Shown here: in pieces, positions 18,526 through 28,026 of the stretch
Layout of the letters: each line of letters opens with the position of its first letter
How positions within the stretch are numbered: position 1 is the first letter of the stretch
Assembly: GCF_001667035.1 (NCBI RefSeq)
Contig: NZ_LZIR01000022.1
Location: forward strand, 1 to 64,000
Length of the DNA: 64,000 bases
Origin: Mycobacterium sp. 852002-51057_SCH5723018
GTDB taxonomy: Bacteria > Actinomycetota > Actinomycetes > Mycobacteriales > Mycobacteriaceae
Direction: 5' to 3'
Notes under the pieces: model-generated
The model's input: the letters and a program-made list of their open reading frames with translations, nothing else
The model's database searches: none
Told to the model about the DNA's origin: nothing
Made by a program: the position numbers and the translations under genes

Positions 18526-21398
18526 TCACGCAATCCGCCCCCGCCCCGAGCGCTCACGCCGAAAGGCCGTTTCTCGCCAGGACGATCCACACCCTCGCGG
18601 TGCCGATCATCCTGTTCTGGGTGGGGGTCGCCGTCATCCTCAGTTTGTTCGTCCCCTCGCTGGAGGTGGTCGGCCAAGAGCGGTCGGTGTCGCTCAGCCC
18701 CAAGGACGCGCCGTCGTTCGTGGCGATGAAGCACATCGGTCACGCCTTCAACGAGGGCGAGACCGACAGCTCGGCGATGATCGTGCTGGAGGGTGATCAG
18801 CCCCTGGGCGACGACGCCCACAAGTACTACGACGCGATGATCCGTAAGTTGCGCGAAGACAAGGCGCACGTGCTGAGCGTCCAGGATTTCTGGGGCGATC
18901 CGCTCACGGCCGCCGGCGCGCAAAGCAACGACGGCAAGGCCGCCACCGTGCAGGTGAATCTGGCCGGCAATCAGGGCGAGCTGCTGGCCAACGACTCCGT
19001 CGACGCCGTCCGCAAAATCGTGGACAGCACGCCACCGCCGCCCGGGGTGAAGGTCTATGTGACCGGCGTGGCCGCGCTCGCCGCGGATCTGCACCACAGT
19101 GGCGACAAGTCCATGATCCGAATCACCGTGACGACGGTGGCGGTGATCCTGATCATGCTGCTGTTCGTCTACCGCTCGATAGTCACCGTGATCCTGCTGC
19201 TGGTCACGGTCGGCTTCGAATTGACCGCGGCGCGTGGCGGCGTCGCGCTGATGGGGCATTTCGGGCTGGTGGGCCTGACCACCTTCGCGGTGTCGCTTTT
19301 GACGTCGCTGGCGATCGCGGCCGGGACGGACTACGGAATCTTCATCATCGGGCGCTATCAGGAAGCCCGCCAGGCCGGCGAGGACCGGGAAGCGGCCTTC
19401 TACACCATGTATCGCGGGACGGCCCACGTCATCCTGGGCTCCGGTTTGACGATCGCCGGGGCGACGTTCTGCCTCAGCTTCGCCCGGATGCCGTATTTCA
19501 AGACCCTGGGCGTCCCCTGCGCGGTGGGGATGCTGGTCGCGGTGCTGGTCGCGTTGACGCTGGGTCCGGCGGTTTTGACCGTCGGCGCCCGGTTCGGGCT
19601 GTTCGACCCCAAGCGCAAGCTCGGGGTTCGCGGCTGGCGACGCGTCGGGACCGCGGTGGTTCGCTGGCCGCTGCCGATCCTGGCGGTCACGTGCGCCGTC
19701 GCCCTCATCGGCCTGCTCACCCTGCCCGGCTACAAGGCCAACTACAACGACCGGGAATACCTGCCCTCGTTCATCCCCGCCAACGCGGGCCTCACCGCCG
19801 CGGATCGCCACTTCTCCCAGGCCCGGATGAAGCCCGAGATCCTGATGATTCAGGCGGACCACGACATGCGGAATCCGGCCGACTTCCTGGTCCTCGACCG
19901 GCTGGCCAAGGGCATCTTCCGCGTCCCGGGGATCTCCCGCGTCCAGGCGATCACCCGGCCCGACGGGACGACGATGGACCACACGTCGATCCCGTTCCAG
20001 ATGAGCATGCAAAGCGCCGGCCAGATGCAGAGCATGAAATACCAGCGTGACCAGATGAACAACATGCTCAAGCAGGCCGACGAGATGACCAAGACGATCG
20101 CCACCATGCAACGGATGTACGCGCTGATGACGCAGCTGGTCGCCACCACGCACCGCATGGTCGGCGACACCGAACAGATGCAGCAGATCACCAACGAGCT
20201 GCGCGACCGAATCGCCGACTTCGACGACTTCTGGCGGCCGATCCGCAGCTATTTCTATTGGGAGAGGCACTGTTTCGACATCCCGATCTGCTGGTCGATT
20301 CGTTCGATATTCGACGCGCTCGACGGCCTGGACCAGATCGACGAGAAACTGAACACGCTGGTCGGCGACATCAAGGACCTCGACCGGCTCATGCCGCAGA
20401 TGGTCGCGCAGTTCCCGCCGATGATCGAAACCATGTCGAACATGCGGACCATGATGCTCGACATGCACAGCACCATGTCCGGGATCTTCGACCAGATGGA
20501 CGAGATGAGCGACAACGCGACGGCGATGGGCCACGCGTTCGACGCGTCCAAGAACGACGATTCGTTCTACCTTCCGCCAGAAGTCTTCAAAAACAAGGAC
20601 TTCCAGCGCGCCATGAAGAACTTCCTGTCACCGGATGGACGCTCGGCTCGCTTCATCATCTTGCATCGCGGAGACCCCGCCTCGGCCGAGGGCATCGCGA
20701 GCATCGACAAGATCCGCACCGCCGCCGAGGAATCGCTCAAGGGGACCCCGCTGGAGGACGCGAAGATCTACCTGGCCGGCACGGGTGCGGTGTTCAAGGA
20801 CATCTCCGAGGGCGCCAAGTGGGACCTGATGATCGCCGGAATCTCCTCGCTGTGCCTGATTTTCATCATCATGCTGATCCTCACCCGCGCCCTCGTCGCC
20901 GCCGCCGTCATCGTGGGCACGGTGGCGGTTTCGCTGGGCGCTTCCTTCGGGCTGTCCGTGCTCGTCTGGCAACACATTCTCGGCATTCAGCTGCACTGGC
21001 TGGTGCTCGCGATGTCCGTCATCGTCTTGTTGGCCGTCGGATCGGACTACAACCTGCTGCTGGTGTCGAGGTTCAAACAAGAAATTCACGCCGGACTGAA
21101 TACCGGAATCATCCGGTCGATGGGCGGCACCGGGAAGGTGGTGACCAACGCGGGCCTGGTCTTCGCGTTCACGATGGCCTCCATGGTCGTCAGCGACGTA
21201 CGGATCATCGGTCAGGTCGGCACCACCATCGGCCTGGGCCTGCTATTCGACACGCTGATCGTGCGCGCGTTCATGACCCCGTCCATCGCCGCGCTGCTGG
21301 GGCGCTGGTTCTGGTGGCCGATGCGGGTGCGTTCCCGGCCCCCCAGGTTTTCGTCACGGCCGGTCGGGCCCCGGCCGTCCTTAGCCTACAGCGATTAG
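18522..21398 (+). CDS. mmpL4: MmpL4, RND-family siderophore/lipid transporter
   Basis: A 958-residue RND transporter with twelve predicted transmembrane helices in two blocks (one helix near residue 25 plus about 200-360, and about 760-940). The two proton-relay Asp-Tyr pairs are in AGTDYGIF (about residue 267) and VGSDYNLLL (about 840). Between the blocks a periplasmic region (about 500-630) is rich in Met, Gln and heptad-like repeats ([18 protein letters not shown]...), predicting a long coiled-coil hairpin characteristic of MmpL4/5. It exports siderophores with MmpS4 and the Rv0455c-type protein. GTG start at 18522. Confidence 0.94.
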   Translation: MITQSAPAPSAHAERPFLARTIHTLAVPIILFWVGVAVILSLFVPSLEVVGQERSVSLSPKDAPSFVAMKHIGHAFNEGETDSSAMIVLEGDQPLGDDAHKYYDAMIRKLREDKAHVLSVQDFWGDPLTAAGAQSNDGKAATVQVNLAGNQGELLANDSVDAVRKIVDSTPPPPGVKVYVTGVAALAADLHHSGDKSMIRITVTTVAVILIMLLFVYRSIVTVILLLVTVGFELTAARGGVALMGHFGLVGLTTFAVSLLTSLAIAAGTDYGIFIIGRYQEARQAGEDREAAFYTMYRGTAHVILGSGLTIAGATFCLSFARMPYFKTLGVPCAVGMLVAVLVALTLGPAVLTVGARFGLFDPKRKLGVRGWRRVGTAVVRWPLPILAVTCAVALIGLLTLPGYKANYNDREYLPSFIPANAGLTAADRHFSQARMKPEILMIQADHDMRNPADFLVLDRLAKGIFRVPGISRVQAITRPDGTTMDHTSIPFQMSMQSAGQMQSMKYQRDQMNNMLKQADEMTKTIATMQRMYALMTQLVATTHRMVGDTEQMQQITNELRDRIADFDDFWRPIRSYFYWERHCFDIPICWSIRSIFDALDGLDQIDEKLNTLVGDIKDLDRLMPQMVAQFPPMIETMSNMRTMMLDMHSTMSGIFDQMDEMSDNATAMGHAFDASKNDDSFYLPPEVFKNKDFQRAMKNFLSPDGRSARFIILHRGDPASAEGIASIDKIRTAAEESLKGTPLEDAKIYLAGTGAVFKDISEGAKWDLMIAGISSLCLIFIIMLILTRALVAAAVIVGTVAVSLGASFGLSVLVWQHILGIQLHWLVLAMSVIVLLAVGSDYNLLLVSRFKQEIHAGLNTGIIRSMGGTGKVVTNAGLVFAFTMASMVVSDVRIIGQVGTTIGLGLLFDTLIVRAFMTPSIAALLGRWFWWPMRVRSRPPRFSSRPVGPRPSLAYSD

Positions 21399-21416
21399 CC
21401 CGTCGGCCCGCTAGCT

Positions 21417-21429
21417 CCGAATACCAGTC
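21417..21429 (+). promoter_or_regulatory. SigK-like -10 hexamer directly before dipZ
   Basis: CCGAAT (21417-21422), the SigK -10 known in Mtb, ends seven bases before the dipZ ATG, so a transcript starting there would be leaderless. No good CCATCC -35 is visible at the right spacing, which weakens the call. Confidence 0.35.
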
Positions 21430-23127
21430 ATGGGAACAGTCGCGCTCATCGGATTCCTCGGCGGCCTGATCACCGGCATCTCGCCGTGCATCCTGCCGGT
21501 GCTGCCGGTGGTGTTCTTCTCCGGCTTGAATGGCCGCCGAGTCAGCAGCCGTGACAGCACCCCCGCGGCGCGGCCGTATCTGGTGATCGCCGGCCTGGTC
21601 TGCAGCTTCAGCGCGGTCACGCTGGCCGGTTCGGCGCTGCTCTCAGCGCTGCACCTGCCGCAGGACGCGATCCGTTGGGCCGCGCTGGTGACGTTGACGC
21701 TCATCGGCCTCGGCTTGATCTTCCCGCCGCTGCAGCACCTGATCGAGCGCCCGTTTTCCCGCATTCCGCAGCGTCAAATCGGCTCGGCGAGAAGCGGTTT
21801 CGGGTTGGGGCTGACGCTGGGCGCCCTCTATGTCCCGTGCGCGGGACCGGTGCTGGCGGCCATCGTGGTCGCCGGCGGCACCGCGTCCATCGGGCCCGCG
21901 ACGCTGGTCCTGACCGCGACGTTCGCGATCGGCACCGCGCTGCCGCTGCTGGTTTTCGCGTTGGCCGGTCGGCGCATCGCCGAGCGGGTCGCGGCGTTTC
22001 GCCGCCGGCAGCGCGTGATCCAGGTCGCCGGCGGGATCACGATGATCGTGCTGGCGGTGGCGCTGGTCTTCAACCTGCCCGCGATGCTGCAGCGCGCCGT
22101 CCCCGACTACACGACCGCGATGCAGAAGGGCATCGGCGGCAACGAGATTCGTCAGAAACTCAATTTGGGCGCCGCGGTGAAGGGCCAGCTGGCCGACTGC
22201 AGCAGGGACTTCGGGGGCGCCGACCAGCTGCAGCAATGCGGGCCGGCCCCCGCCGTCACCGGGATCACCCAGTGGCTCAACACCCCGGGCGGCGCACCGA
22301 TCGACCTGGCGTCCCTGCGTGGCAAGGTGGTGTTGATCGACTTCTGGGCCTACTCCTGCATCAACTGCCAACGCGCCATTCCGCATGTCGTCGATTGGTA
22401 CAACCGCTACCGCGACGACGGTCTCGTCGTCATCGGCGTGCACACCCCGGAATACGCCTTCGAACGGGTACCCGGCAACGTGGCCAGTGGCGCCGCCGCG
22501 CTGCACATCACCTACCCCGTCGCACTCGACAACGACTACGCGACCTGGAACAGCTACCAGAACCTGTACTGGCCCGCCGAGTACCTGATCGACGCGAGCG
22601 GAACCGTCCGGCACACCAAGTTCGGCGAGGGCGACTACGGCGCGACCGAAAAGCTGATCCGCCAACTGCTTGTCGACGCCAACCCCGGCGCCCGGCTGCC
22701 GGCACCGACGGACACGGTCGACACCACCCCGCAAACCAGGCTCACCCCGGAGACCTACCTGGGCGCCGGCAAGGCCGTCTACTACGGTGGCGGCGAATAC
22801 AAGCCGGGCACAGCCACATTCGGCTACCCGGCGCAGTTGGCCGACGACCGGTTCGCCTTGCGCGGCCGCTGGAGGGTGGACGACCAGGGCGCCACCGCCG
22901 ACAGCGACGACGCCGCCATCCGGCTCAACTACACCGGCAAAGACGTCTATGCCGTCGTCGGCGGCACCGGCACCATCACCGTGACGCGCGGCGGCAAGAC
23001 GACCGCGACGGCCATCGGCGGGGCGCCCACCTTGCACCAGATCGTCTCCGACGACACCGCGCACCGCGATCAGCTCGACATGCAGGTCAGCAAAGGCCTG
23101 CAGGTGTTTTCGTTCACGTTCGGCTAA
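21430..23127 (+). CDS. dipZ: DipZ: CcdA-like thiol reductase fused to thioredoxin-like domains
   Basis: A 565-residue membrane protein. An N-terminal CcdA/DsbD-type domain (about residues 1-230) has six hydrophobic helices and the two conserved Cys contexts [10 protein letters not shown] and YVPCAGPVL, which pass reducing power across the membrane. A thioredoxin-like domain follows (about 275-425) with CxxC in [14 protein letters not shown]. The C-terminal beta-rich DipZ domain ends at 565. The family keeps exported thiol proteins reduced or shuttles electrons to them. In Mtb dipZ (Rv2874) lies between mpt83 and mpt70 and belongs to the SigK regulon; here it sits immediately upstream of sigK. 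Confidence 0.9.
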   Translation: MGTVALIGFLGGLITGISPCILPVLPVVFFSGLNGRRVSSRDSTPAARPYLVIAGLVCSFSAVTLAGSALLSALHLPQDAIRWAALVTLTLIGLGLIFPPLQHLIERPFSRIPQRQIGSARSGFGLGLTLGALYVPCAGPVLAAIVVAGGTASIGPATLVLTATFAIGTALPLLVFALAGRRIAERVAAFRRRQRVIQVAGGITMIVLAVALVFNLPAMLQRAVPDYTTAMQKGIGGNEIRQKLNLGAAVKGQLADCSRDFGGADQLQQCGPAPAVTGITQWLNTPGGAPIDLASLRGKVVLIDFWAYSCINCQRAIPHVVDWYNRYRDDGLVVIGVHTPEYAFERVPGNVASGAAALHITYPVALDNDYATWNSYQNLYWPAEYLIDASGTVRHTKFGEGDYGATEKLIRQLLVDANPGARLPAPTDTVDTTPQTRLTPETYLGAGKAVYYGGGEYKPGTATFGYPAQLADDRFALRGRWRVDDQGATADSDDAAIRLNYTGKDVYAVVGGTGTITVTRGGKTTATAIGGAPTLHQIVSDDTAHRDQLDMQVSKGLQVFSFTFG

Positions 23128-23150
23128 CGACACCGCGAGCGCGCCGCGGG

Positions 23151-23177
23151 CCGTCCGCGGGCTCGGTGGCTCCGAAT
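23151..23177 (+). promoter_or_regulatory. Candidate SigK-dependent promoter upstream of sigK
   Basis: CCGTCC (23151-23156), 15 bases, then CCGAAT (23172-23177) resembles the SigK promoter CCATCC / CCGAAT. It shares the context GCTCCGAAT-A/T-ACCA with the site before dipZ. It would place the start about 105 bases upstream of sigK and give autoregulation, as reported for Mtb SigK. Spacing is one or two bases short. Confidence 0.4.
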
Positions 23178-23290
23178 TACCAATGTGACGCCGGCCCGCT
23201 TGCGATTCGATGACATCTCCGGTTGTCATTGCCCGAAGTTGGCGGCCACCGAGCCCGGTACATCGACGACGGGCGATAGGCTACGGGTCG

Positions 23291-23848
23291 ATGAGCAACG
23301 AGGTGGACGCCCTGCTGCGCCAGGTCGCGCGCGGGGACAGCGCCGCCTTCGCCACGGTCTACGACCTCACCAGGACACGGGTGTACGGACTGGTGATGCG
23401 GGTGCTGCGTGACCCGGGCTACAGCGAGGAAACCACCCAGGAGGTCTATCTCGAGGTGTGGCGCGCGGCGTCGGGGTATGACTCCGCCAAGGGCTCCGGT
23501 CTGGCGTGGCTGCTGACGATGGCGCACCGGCGGGCCGTCGACCGGGTGCGCTCCGAGCAGGCCGGCAGTAGGCGGGAATCCCGATACGGCGCGGCGAGCG
23601 CCGAACACCCAAGCGCCGCGGCGCAAGACCCAGTGGCCGACTCGGCGATCGCCTCGGACGAGCGCCACCGGGTGACCCAATGCCTGGACGGGCTGAGCGA
23701 TGCGCAGCGGCAGTGCATTCAGCTGGCCTACTACGAGGGCCTGACCTATAGCGAAGTGTCACAGCGGTTGGCCGCCAACTTGTCGACGATCAAATCGCGC
23801 ATCCGCGATGCGCTGCGCGGCCTGCGCAACTGCTTGGACGTGGTATGA
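23291..23848 (+). CDS. sigK: ECF RNA polymerase sigma factor SigK
   Basis: A 185-residue ECF sigma factor. Region 2 (about residues 18-90) includes RVLRDPGYSEETTQEVYLEVWR and WLLTMAHRRAVDRVR; region 4 (about 125-180) includes QRQCIQLAYYEGLTYSEVSQRL and the HTH LSTIKSRIRDAL. It ends LRNCLDVV, nearly as in Mtb SigK. It drives a small regulon of exported proteins and DipZ in Mtb and is held inactive by RskA. The start ATG at 23291 matches the Mtb N-terminus; an upstream in-frame ATG (23210) is less likely. The stop lies within the first copy of the MIRU repeat leading to rskA. Confidence 0.95.
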   Translation: MSNEVDALLRQVARGDSAAFATVYDLTRTRVYGLVMRVLRDPGYSEETTQEVYLEVWRAASGYDSAKGSGLAWLLTMAHRRAVDRVRSEQAGSRRESRYGAASAEHPSAAAQDPVADSAIASDERHRVTQCLDGLSDAQRQCIQLAYYEGLTYSEVSQRLAANLSTIKSRIRDALRGLRNCLDVV

Positions 23849-23948
23849 CCGCGCCGGCGACGATGCAGAGCGCAGCGATGCCGAGGAGCGGCGCTGATGA
23901 CCGCGCCGGCGACGATGCAGAGCGCAGCGATGCCGAGGAGCGGCGCTG
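23845..23948 (+). repeat. Tandem MIRU: two identical 52-bp units between sigK and rskA
   Basis: Two perfect copies (23845-23896, 23897-23948) of a unit starting ATGACCGCGCCGGCGACGAT and ending GAGGAGCGGCGCTG. The core GCCGGCGACGATGCAGAGCG is the mycobacterial interspersed repetitive unit (MIRU) known from senX3-regX3. Its first ATG overlaps the sigK stop (ATGA), and the end abuts the rskA ATG. A 34-codon frame begins at 23845, crosses both units in two frames of the repeat and stops at TGA 23947-23949, overlapping the rskA start (TGATG). Confidence 0.9.
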
Positions 23949-24656
23949 ATGACTGAGCCGACCGATTTCGAACTGCTCGAGTTGGCCGGGCCGTATGCAC
24001 TGCACGCCGTGTCGGACGCCGAAAGCGCCGAGATCGACCGCCGGGTGGCCGCCGCGCCGTCGCCGGTGGCGGCGGCCTTCAACGACGAAGTGCGTGCCGT
24101 GCGCGAGACGATGGCGGTGGTGTCCTCGGCGACGGCAACCGAGCCGCCGGCACGTCTACGTGGCGCCATCCTCGCCTCGATCCAAGCCGCCAAACCCGAC
24201 AACGTCCGCCAAATAACTTGGCGCAAAGCGGCTTTGGCGTCCGCGGCAGCGGCCATCGTGGTGGGTGCCGCGGCGTTCGGCGTCGGGGTGCTGACGCGTC
24301 CGCCCGCGAAGTCGACCGTGGCCGAACAGGTGATGGCGGCACCGGATCTGCGGACCGTCTCGCGCCCGCTCGCCGACGGCACGGCCACCGTGGTGTTTTC
24401 CCGCGACCGCAACGCAGGAGTGCTGGTGATGAACAATGTGCCGCCGCCGGCCCCGGGCACCGTGTACCAGATGTGGTTGATCGGGTCGAACGGCCCGACC
24501 TCGGCGGGCACGATGGGCACCGCGGCCGTGACACCGTCGACGACGGAGACGCTGACCAACCTCGGATCGTCGACGGCGTTGGCGTTCACCGTCGAACCCG
24601 GCGCGGGATCGCCCAAGCCGACCACGCCGATCCTGGCGCAGCTGCCGCTCGGCTAG
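23949..24656 (+). CDS. rskA: Anti-sigma-K factor RskA
   Basis: A 235-residue membrane anti-sigma factor. The N-terminal cytoplasmic anti-sigma domain (about residues 1-85) starts [20 protein letters not shown]; one transmembrane helix follows (about 95-115), then an extracytoplasmic RskA domain (about 125-232). It sequesters SigK and is degraded by regulated proteolysis in Mtb. Length matches the Mtb protein (Rv0444c). It is separated from sigK by the MIRU pair rather than by direct overlap, which may alter the sigma to anti-sigma ratio. Confidence 0.94.
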   Translation: MTEPTDFELLELAGPYALHAVSDAESAEIDRRVAAAPSPVAAAFNDEVRAVRETMAVVSSATATEPPARLRGAILASIQAAKPDNVRQITWRKAALASAAAAIVVGAAAFGVGVLTRPPAKSTVAEQVMAAPDLRTVSRPLADGTATVVFSRDRNAGVLVMNNVPPPAPGTVYQMWLIGSNGPTSAGTMGTAAVTPSTTETLTNLGSSTALAFTVEPGAGSPKPTTPILAQLPLG

Positions 24657-24660
24657 TTAG

Positions 24661-24712
24661 GTGGCGACCCGCTTCGTCCGGCTCCCCAGCCCTCGCGATC
24701 GCCACGGGCTAG
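24661..24712. repeat. Dispersed repeat copy GGCGACCCGCTTCGTCCGGC...CGCGATCGCC
   Basis: GTGGCGACCCGCTTCGTCCG followed by GCTCC and later CGCGATCGCCACGGGC resembles the 51-bp unit repeated in the xthA 5' end (GGCGACCCGCTGCGCCCGGC...GCGATCGCC). It fills the space between the convergent rskA and the membrane protein gene. Confidence 0.5.
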
Positions 24713-25563
24713 CACTTCTTGCGCAGGCCGCCCAGGATCGCGACGAGCACGCCGAGCCCCACCAGCGCGGCTCCGGCGACCAGCGTCAGGTCGAGCCAGT
24801 GGCGCAGGCCGGCCTCCGCGTGGTCCACCATGACCTCGGCGATCCGGCGGATGTCACCGGTGGTGCGATTCAGCGCGTCGTTGACGTACCGGCCGCCGCC
24901 CTCGATGCCCGCCCATCCGGCCGCGCCGGCGAGCAGCGCCGAGACGCCCAGACCGGTCAGGGCCCTGCCGCGGCGGCGCGCGGCGGCCAGCGTCAGCAGC
25001 GCGAAGAGGCCGCCGCGGGCGGCCGCGCCGATGCTCACCCACGGACCCCAGGCAGCCAGCCGGCTCAGCTGCCCCTGCCGCAGCGATCCCGGCATCGACA
25101 CGGTCAGCGGAACCGCCAGATTGGCCGGCACCTTGACGTTGTGGCTGCTCAACACCTGCTGAAACGAGGGCTCTTGGAGCATCGGGGCCACGTCGACGAC
25201 CCATTGATTGCCGTTTTGGCCCTGGCCCGGGTCGGTGAACAGCCAGCCGTGCGCCGCCCGGTTCAGCTGCGCGAACAGCGGCGGAAACGCCGGGCCGGCG
25301 GTGAAGGCGGCGGCGACGTCGCGGACCTGCGTGCTGTCGACCGGGTAGCGCCCCCCGCCCCGTTCGGCGATGAGCGCCATTGCCCGGGTGGTCAGTTCCC
25401 CCGCCACGGCCGACTGCAGGGCGGGGTCACTTGCGGCTTCGCGCGCCAGCGCGGCGTAGCCGCCCTCGTCGACGACGTTGAGCTGCAGCCACACCGCCGG
25501 GATGGCTACGGCCACGGCAACGGTCGTCGTCAGCCACAACAGCGCCGTCACCGCCGATCGCAC
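24709..25563 (-). CDS. Membrane protein of unknown function
   Basis: A 284-residue protein with an N-terminal transmembrane segment (about residues 5-25), a roughly 140-residue extracytoplasmic domain (conserved-looking QWVVDVAPMLQEPSFQQVL region) and three C-terminal hydrophobic segments (about 170-195, 203-222, 258-278), ending GLRKKC. It starts with GTG ten bases downstream of the DinB-like gene and is probably in its operon. I recognise no domain; the loop between the first two segments probably lies outside the cell. Confidence 0.75.
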   Translation of the reverse strand: MRSAVTALLWLTTTVAVAVAIPAVWLQLNVVDEGGYAALAREAASDPALQSAVAGELTTRAMALIAERGGGRYPVDSTQVRDVAAAFTAGPAFPPLFAQLNRAAHGWLFTDPGQGQNGNQWVVDVAPMLQEPSFQQVLSSHNVKVPANLAVPLTVSMPGSLRQGQLSRLAAWGPWVSIGAAARGGLFALLTLAAARRRGRALTGLGVSALLAGAAGWAGIEGGGRYVNDALNRTTGDIRRIAEVMVDHAEAGLRHWLDLTLVAGAALVGLGVLVAILGGLRKKC

Positions 25564-25573
25564 GGTCTAGACC

Positions 25574-26089
25574 CTACGGCGCGATCCCCCGCACGTACGC
25601 GGCCTGCCCGAGGTGCTGGGCGCAGTCGTCGATGATGCTCACCAGCCGCGCGCTGGCCGTCACCGGCGGATCCCAGTTGGTGTCGACGACCCGGGACAGT
25701 TCGTCGGTGGTGACGCTGGCGATGTATTCCAGGGTGAGCTTGTGCACCGCGTGGTAATAGCCGGACAGCAGGTCGGCGGGCGCGTGTACCTTCGCGACTT
25801 GCTCGGGGCCGTGCCCGTAGCCGGTGTCGTTGCGCGGCAGGTCCAGCCCGAACCGGTCCACCCAGCCGTCTCGGATCCACACCTCCTCGACGCCGGCCAC
25901 GTCGGCCAGCTGAATGTCCTGCACCCGCGCGCTGTGCCAGATCAGCCAGGCGATGCTGTTGGCGGCCGACGTCGGCCGGTAGTCGGACGTTTCGTCGGTC
26001 AGCCCGTCGGTGAGCTCGTCGACGTGTTCGACCAACCGGGTGAACGCGTCCCGCAGCAGTTCCTGGGTGGCGGCGTCGGTGCTTGGCAT
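25574..26089 (-). CDS. DinB/mycothiol-dependent maleylpyruvate isomerase-like protein (Rv0443-like)
   Basis: A 171-residue four-helix-bundle protein of the DinB/MDMPI type, a fold often used by thiol-dependent metalloenzymes. Candidate metal-binding His are in WLIWHSARVQD, GYYHAVHKL and DDCAQHLGQAAYVRG, matching the usual three-His arrangement. Length equals Mtb Rv0443 (171). Substrate unknown; a mycothiol-dependent transferase or isomerase is inferred from the fold. The minus-strand pair with the membrane gene downstream is tight (ten bases). Confidence 0.85.
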   Translation of the reverse strand: MPSTDAATQELLRDAFTRLVEHVDELTDGLTDETSDYRPTSAANSIAWLIWHSARVQDIQLADVAGVEEVWIRDGWVDRFGLDLPRNDTGYGHGPEQVAKVHAPADLLSGYYHAVHKLTLEYIASVTTDELSRVVDTNWDPPVTASARLVSIIDDCAQHLGQAAYVRGIAP

Positions 26090-26099
26090 ATCAGCGACA

Positions 26100-26164
26100 T
26101 TACGGCCGTCCGTCCCAGACCGCTTCGGCGTTGTTGCCGTCGGGGTCGCGGACGAAGGCCCCGC
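26100..26164 (-). pseudogene. C-terminal remnant of a VOC (glyoxalase-like) gene
   Basis: Read on the minus strand, this stretch encodes GAFVRDPDGNNAEAVWDGRP followed by TAA, the hallmark C-terminal end of VOC-family proteins (RDPDGNN-x-E). Nothing upstream continues the fold: the frame runs into the amidohydrolase promoter. It is a gene remnant, and the neighbouring amidohydrolase may mark an insertion or deletion junction. Confidence 0.65.
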
Positions 26165-26221
26165 ATTATCCGGGGTGATCGATCAGGGAAAAGATTCTGG
26201 CACGAGGCGCCGGGCTGGTCG

Positions 26222-26236
26222 TAGATTAGTTAGATG
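26222..26236 (+). promoter_or_regulatory. Putative leaderless promoter of the amidohydrolase
   Basis: TAGATT (26222-26227) ends six bases before the ATG at 26234, matching the leaderless pattern seen repeatedly in this window. Confidence 0.45.
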
Positions 26237-27985
26237 ACCTACGACCTCGTCATCCGCAACGGCACCATCGTCGACGGGCTGGGGGGCGAGCCGTACGTCG
26301 GCGACGTCGCGGTGCGCGACGGCGTGATAGCGGCGGTGGGGTCGAACGGCGACCTCCAGGGCGAGAGCGCCGCGCGGGATATCGACGCGACCGGGCTGCT
26401 CGTCACCCCGGGCTTCGTCGATCTGCACACCCACTACGACGGCCAGTCCATCTGGTCGGACCGCCTGACCCCGTCGTCGGCGCACGGGGTGACCACGGTG
26501 GTGATGGGCAACTGCGGGGTCGGTTTCGCGCCGTGCCGGCAGGCAGACCACGACGTGCTCGTCGACGTGATGGCCGGGGTGGAGGACATTCCCGGCGTCG
26601 TCATGACGGACGGCCTGCCGTGGACCTGGGAAACCTTCCCCGAATACCTGGACACCCTGGAAGCCGGCGAGCGCGACATCGACGTGGCCGCCTACCTGCC
26701 GCACTCCCCACTGCGCGTCTACGTGATGGGCCAGCGCGGCGCCGACCGCGAGCCGGCCACCGCCGACGATCTCGCGAAGATGCGGGCGCTGGCCAAGGAG
26801 GCCATCGAGGCGGGCGCGCTGGGCTTCGCGTCGTCGCGGCTGACCATCCACAAGACCGAAAGCGGTTCGCCGATCCCCAGCTACGACGCCGCCCGCGAGG
26901 AGATCGAAGAGATCGCCCGCGGCGTCGTGGACGGCGGCGGCGGCCTGCTTCAGTTCGTGCCCGACATCCCGGCCGGCGGCTACCAGCCGGTCCTGCAGAC
27001 GGTGTTCGACGTGGCCGAGGACGTCGGCCTGCCGGTCACCTTCACCCTGGTCGTCGCCAACCAGGGCGACCCGAACTGGCCGGACGCCATCACCATGATC
27101 GAGAAGGCCAACAAAAATGCCGGGGCCGGTGGGGCACAATTCACCGCGCAGCTGCTGCCGCGCCCGATCGGGCTGATCATCGGCCTGCAGTTGAGCGCCA
27201 ACCCGTTCGTGCTCTACCCCAGCTACCGCGAGATCGCTCACCTGCCGCTGCCCGAGCGGGTGGCCGAGATGCGCAAACCCGAGGTCCGCGCCCGCATCCT
27301 GGCCGACAAGCCGGGTATCGGTCACCCGATCCTGTACGTCGCCCAGATGTGGGACTGGATTTTCCCGCTGGGCGACGACCCCAACTACGAGCCGAACCCG
27401 GCCGACAGCATCGGGGCCCGCGCGCGGGCCCGCGGGCTCAACCCGATGGAGGAGGCCTACGACCGGCTGCTCGACGACGACGGTCGCGCGATGCTGCTGG
27501 TGGCGACCAGCAACCTGCAGGGCAACTCGCTGGACACCGTGGGCGAGTTGCTGCACCGCGAGGACGTGGTCCTCGGGCTCGGCGACGGCGGCGCCCACTA
27601 CGGCATGATCTGCGACGCCAGCTACTCGACGTACTTCCTGGCGCACTGGGCGCGCGACCGCAAGGCCGCGCGGTTCTCGGTTCCCGAGGCCGTCCGCGAA
27701 CTCACGTCCGTGCCCGCCCGGGTGGCGGGGCTGGGCGACCGCGGCCGCATTGCCGTCGGATACAAGGCGGACCTCAACGTCATCGATCATGCGGGGCTGC
27801 GGTTGCACAAGCCGGTGATCCGTTATGACCTTCCGGCGGGCGGACGTCGCCTGGACCAGACCGCCGACGGCTATGTGGCGACGATTGTTTCCGGCGAAAT
27901 AATTGCCGAAAATGGCATTCCCACCAATGCTCGTCCCGGCAGGTTGGTCCGCGGCCGAAAGCCAACCCCCTTACCTGCGCGATAA
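26234..27985 (+). CDS. D-aminoacylase-type amidohydrolase
   Basis: A 583-residue metal-dependent amidohydrolase of the N-acyl-D-amino-acid deacylase group. The N-terminal beta-sandwich LVIRNGTIVDGLGGEPYVGD is followed by the metal motif FVDLHTHYDG (about residues 62-71). NCGVGFAPC has the Cys seen in D-aminoacylases. The late metal Asp is probably in LGLGDGGAHYGMICD. The C-terminus ends PGRLVRGRK, closing the sandwich domain. It would hydrolyse N-acyl or cyclic amide bonds; substrate unknown. I do not recall it at this place in Mtb. Confidence 0.85.
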   Translation: MTYDLVIRNGTIVDGLGGEPYVGDVAVRDGVIAAVGSNGDLQGESAARDIDATGLLVTPGFVDLHTHYDGQSIWSDRLTPSSAHGVTTVVMGNCGVGFAPCRQADHDVLVDVMAGVEDIPGVVMTDGLPWTWETFPEYLDTLEAGERDIDVAAYLPHSPLRVYVMGQRGADREPATADDLAKMRALAKEAIEAGALGFASSRLTIHKTESGSPIPSYDAAREEIEEIARGVVDGGGGLLQFVPDIPAGGYQPVLQTVFDVAEDVGLPVTFTLVVANQGDPNWPDAITMIEKANKNAGAGGAQFTAQLLPRPIGLIIGLQLSANPFVLYPSYREIAHLPLPERVAEMRKPEVRARILADKPGIGHPILYVAQMWDWIFPLGDDPNYEPNPADSIGARARARGLNPMEEAYDRLLDDDGRAMLLVATSNLQGNSLDTVGELLHREDVVLGLGDGGAHYGMICDASYSTYFLAHWARDRKAARFSVPEAVRELTSVPARVAGLGDRGRIAVGYKADLNVIDHAGLRLHKPVIRYDLPAGGRRLDQTADGYVATIVSGEIIAENGIPTNARPGRLVRGRKPTPLPAR

Positions 27986-28011
27986 CGCCACGAAGCGCAG
28001 GCCATCCCGGT

Positions 28012-28026
28012 TAAGTTGGCTTAGTG
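28012..28026 (+). promoter_or_regulatory. Putative leaderless promoter of the PPE gene
   Basis: TAAGTT (28012-28017) ends six bases before the GTG start at 28024. Confidence 0.4.

Noticed and set aside
18306..20534. 742-codon minus-strand open frame opposite mmpS4/mmpL4
   Set aside because: His/Arg/Asp-rich nonsense composition; the opposite strand encodes clear MmpS4 and MmpL4.
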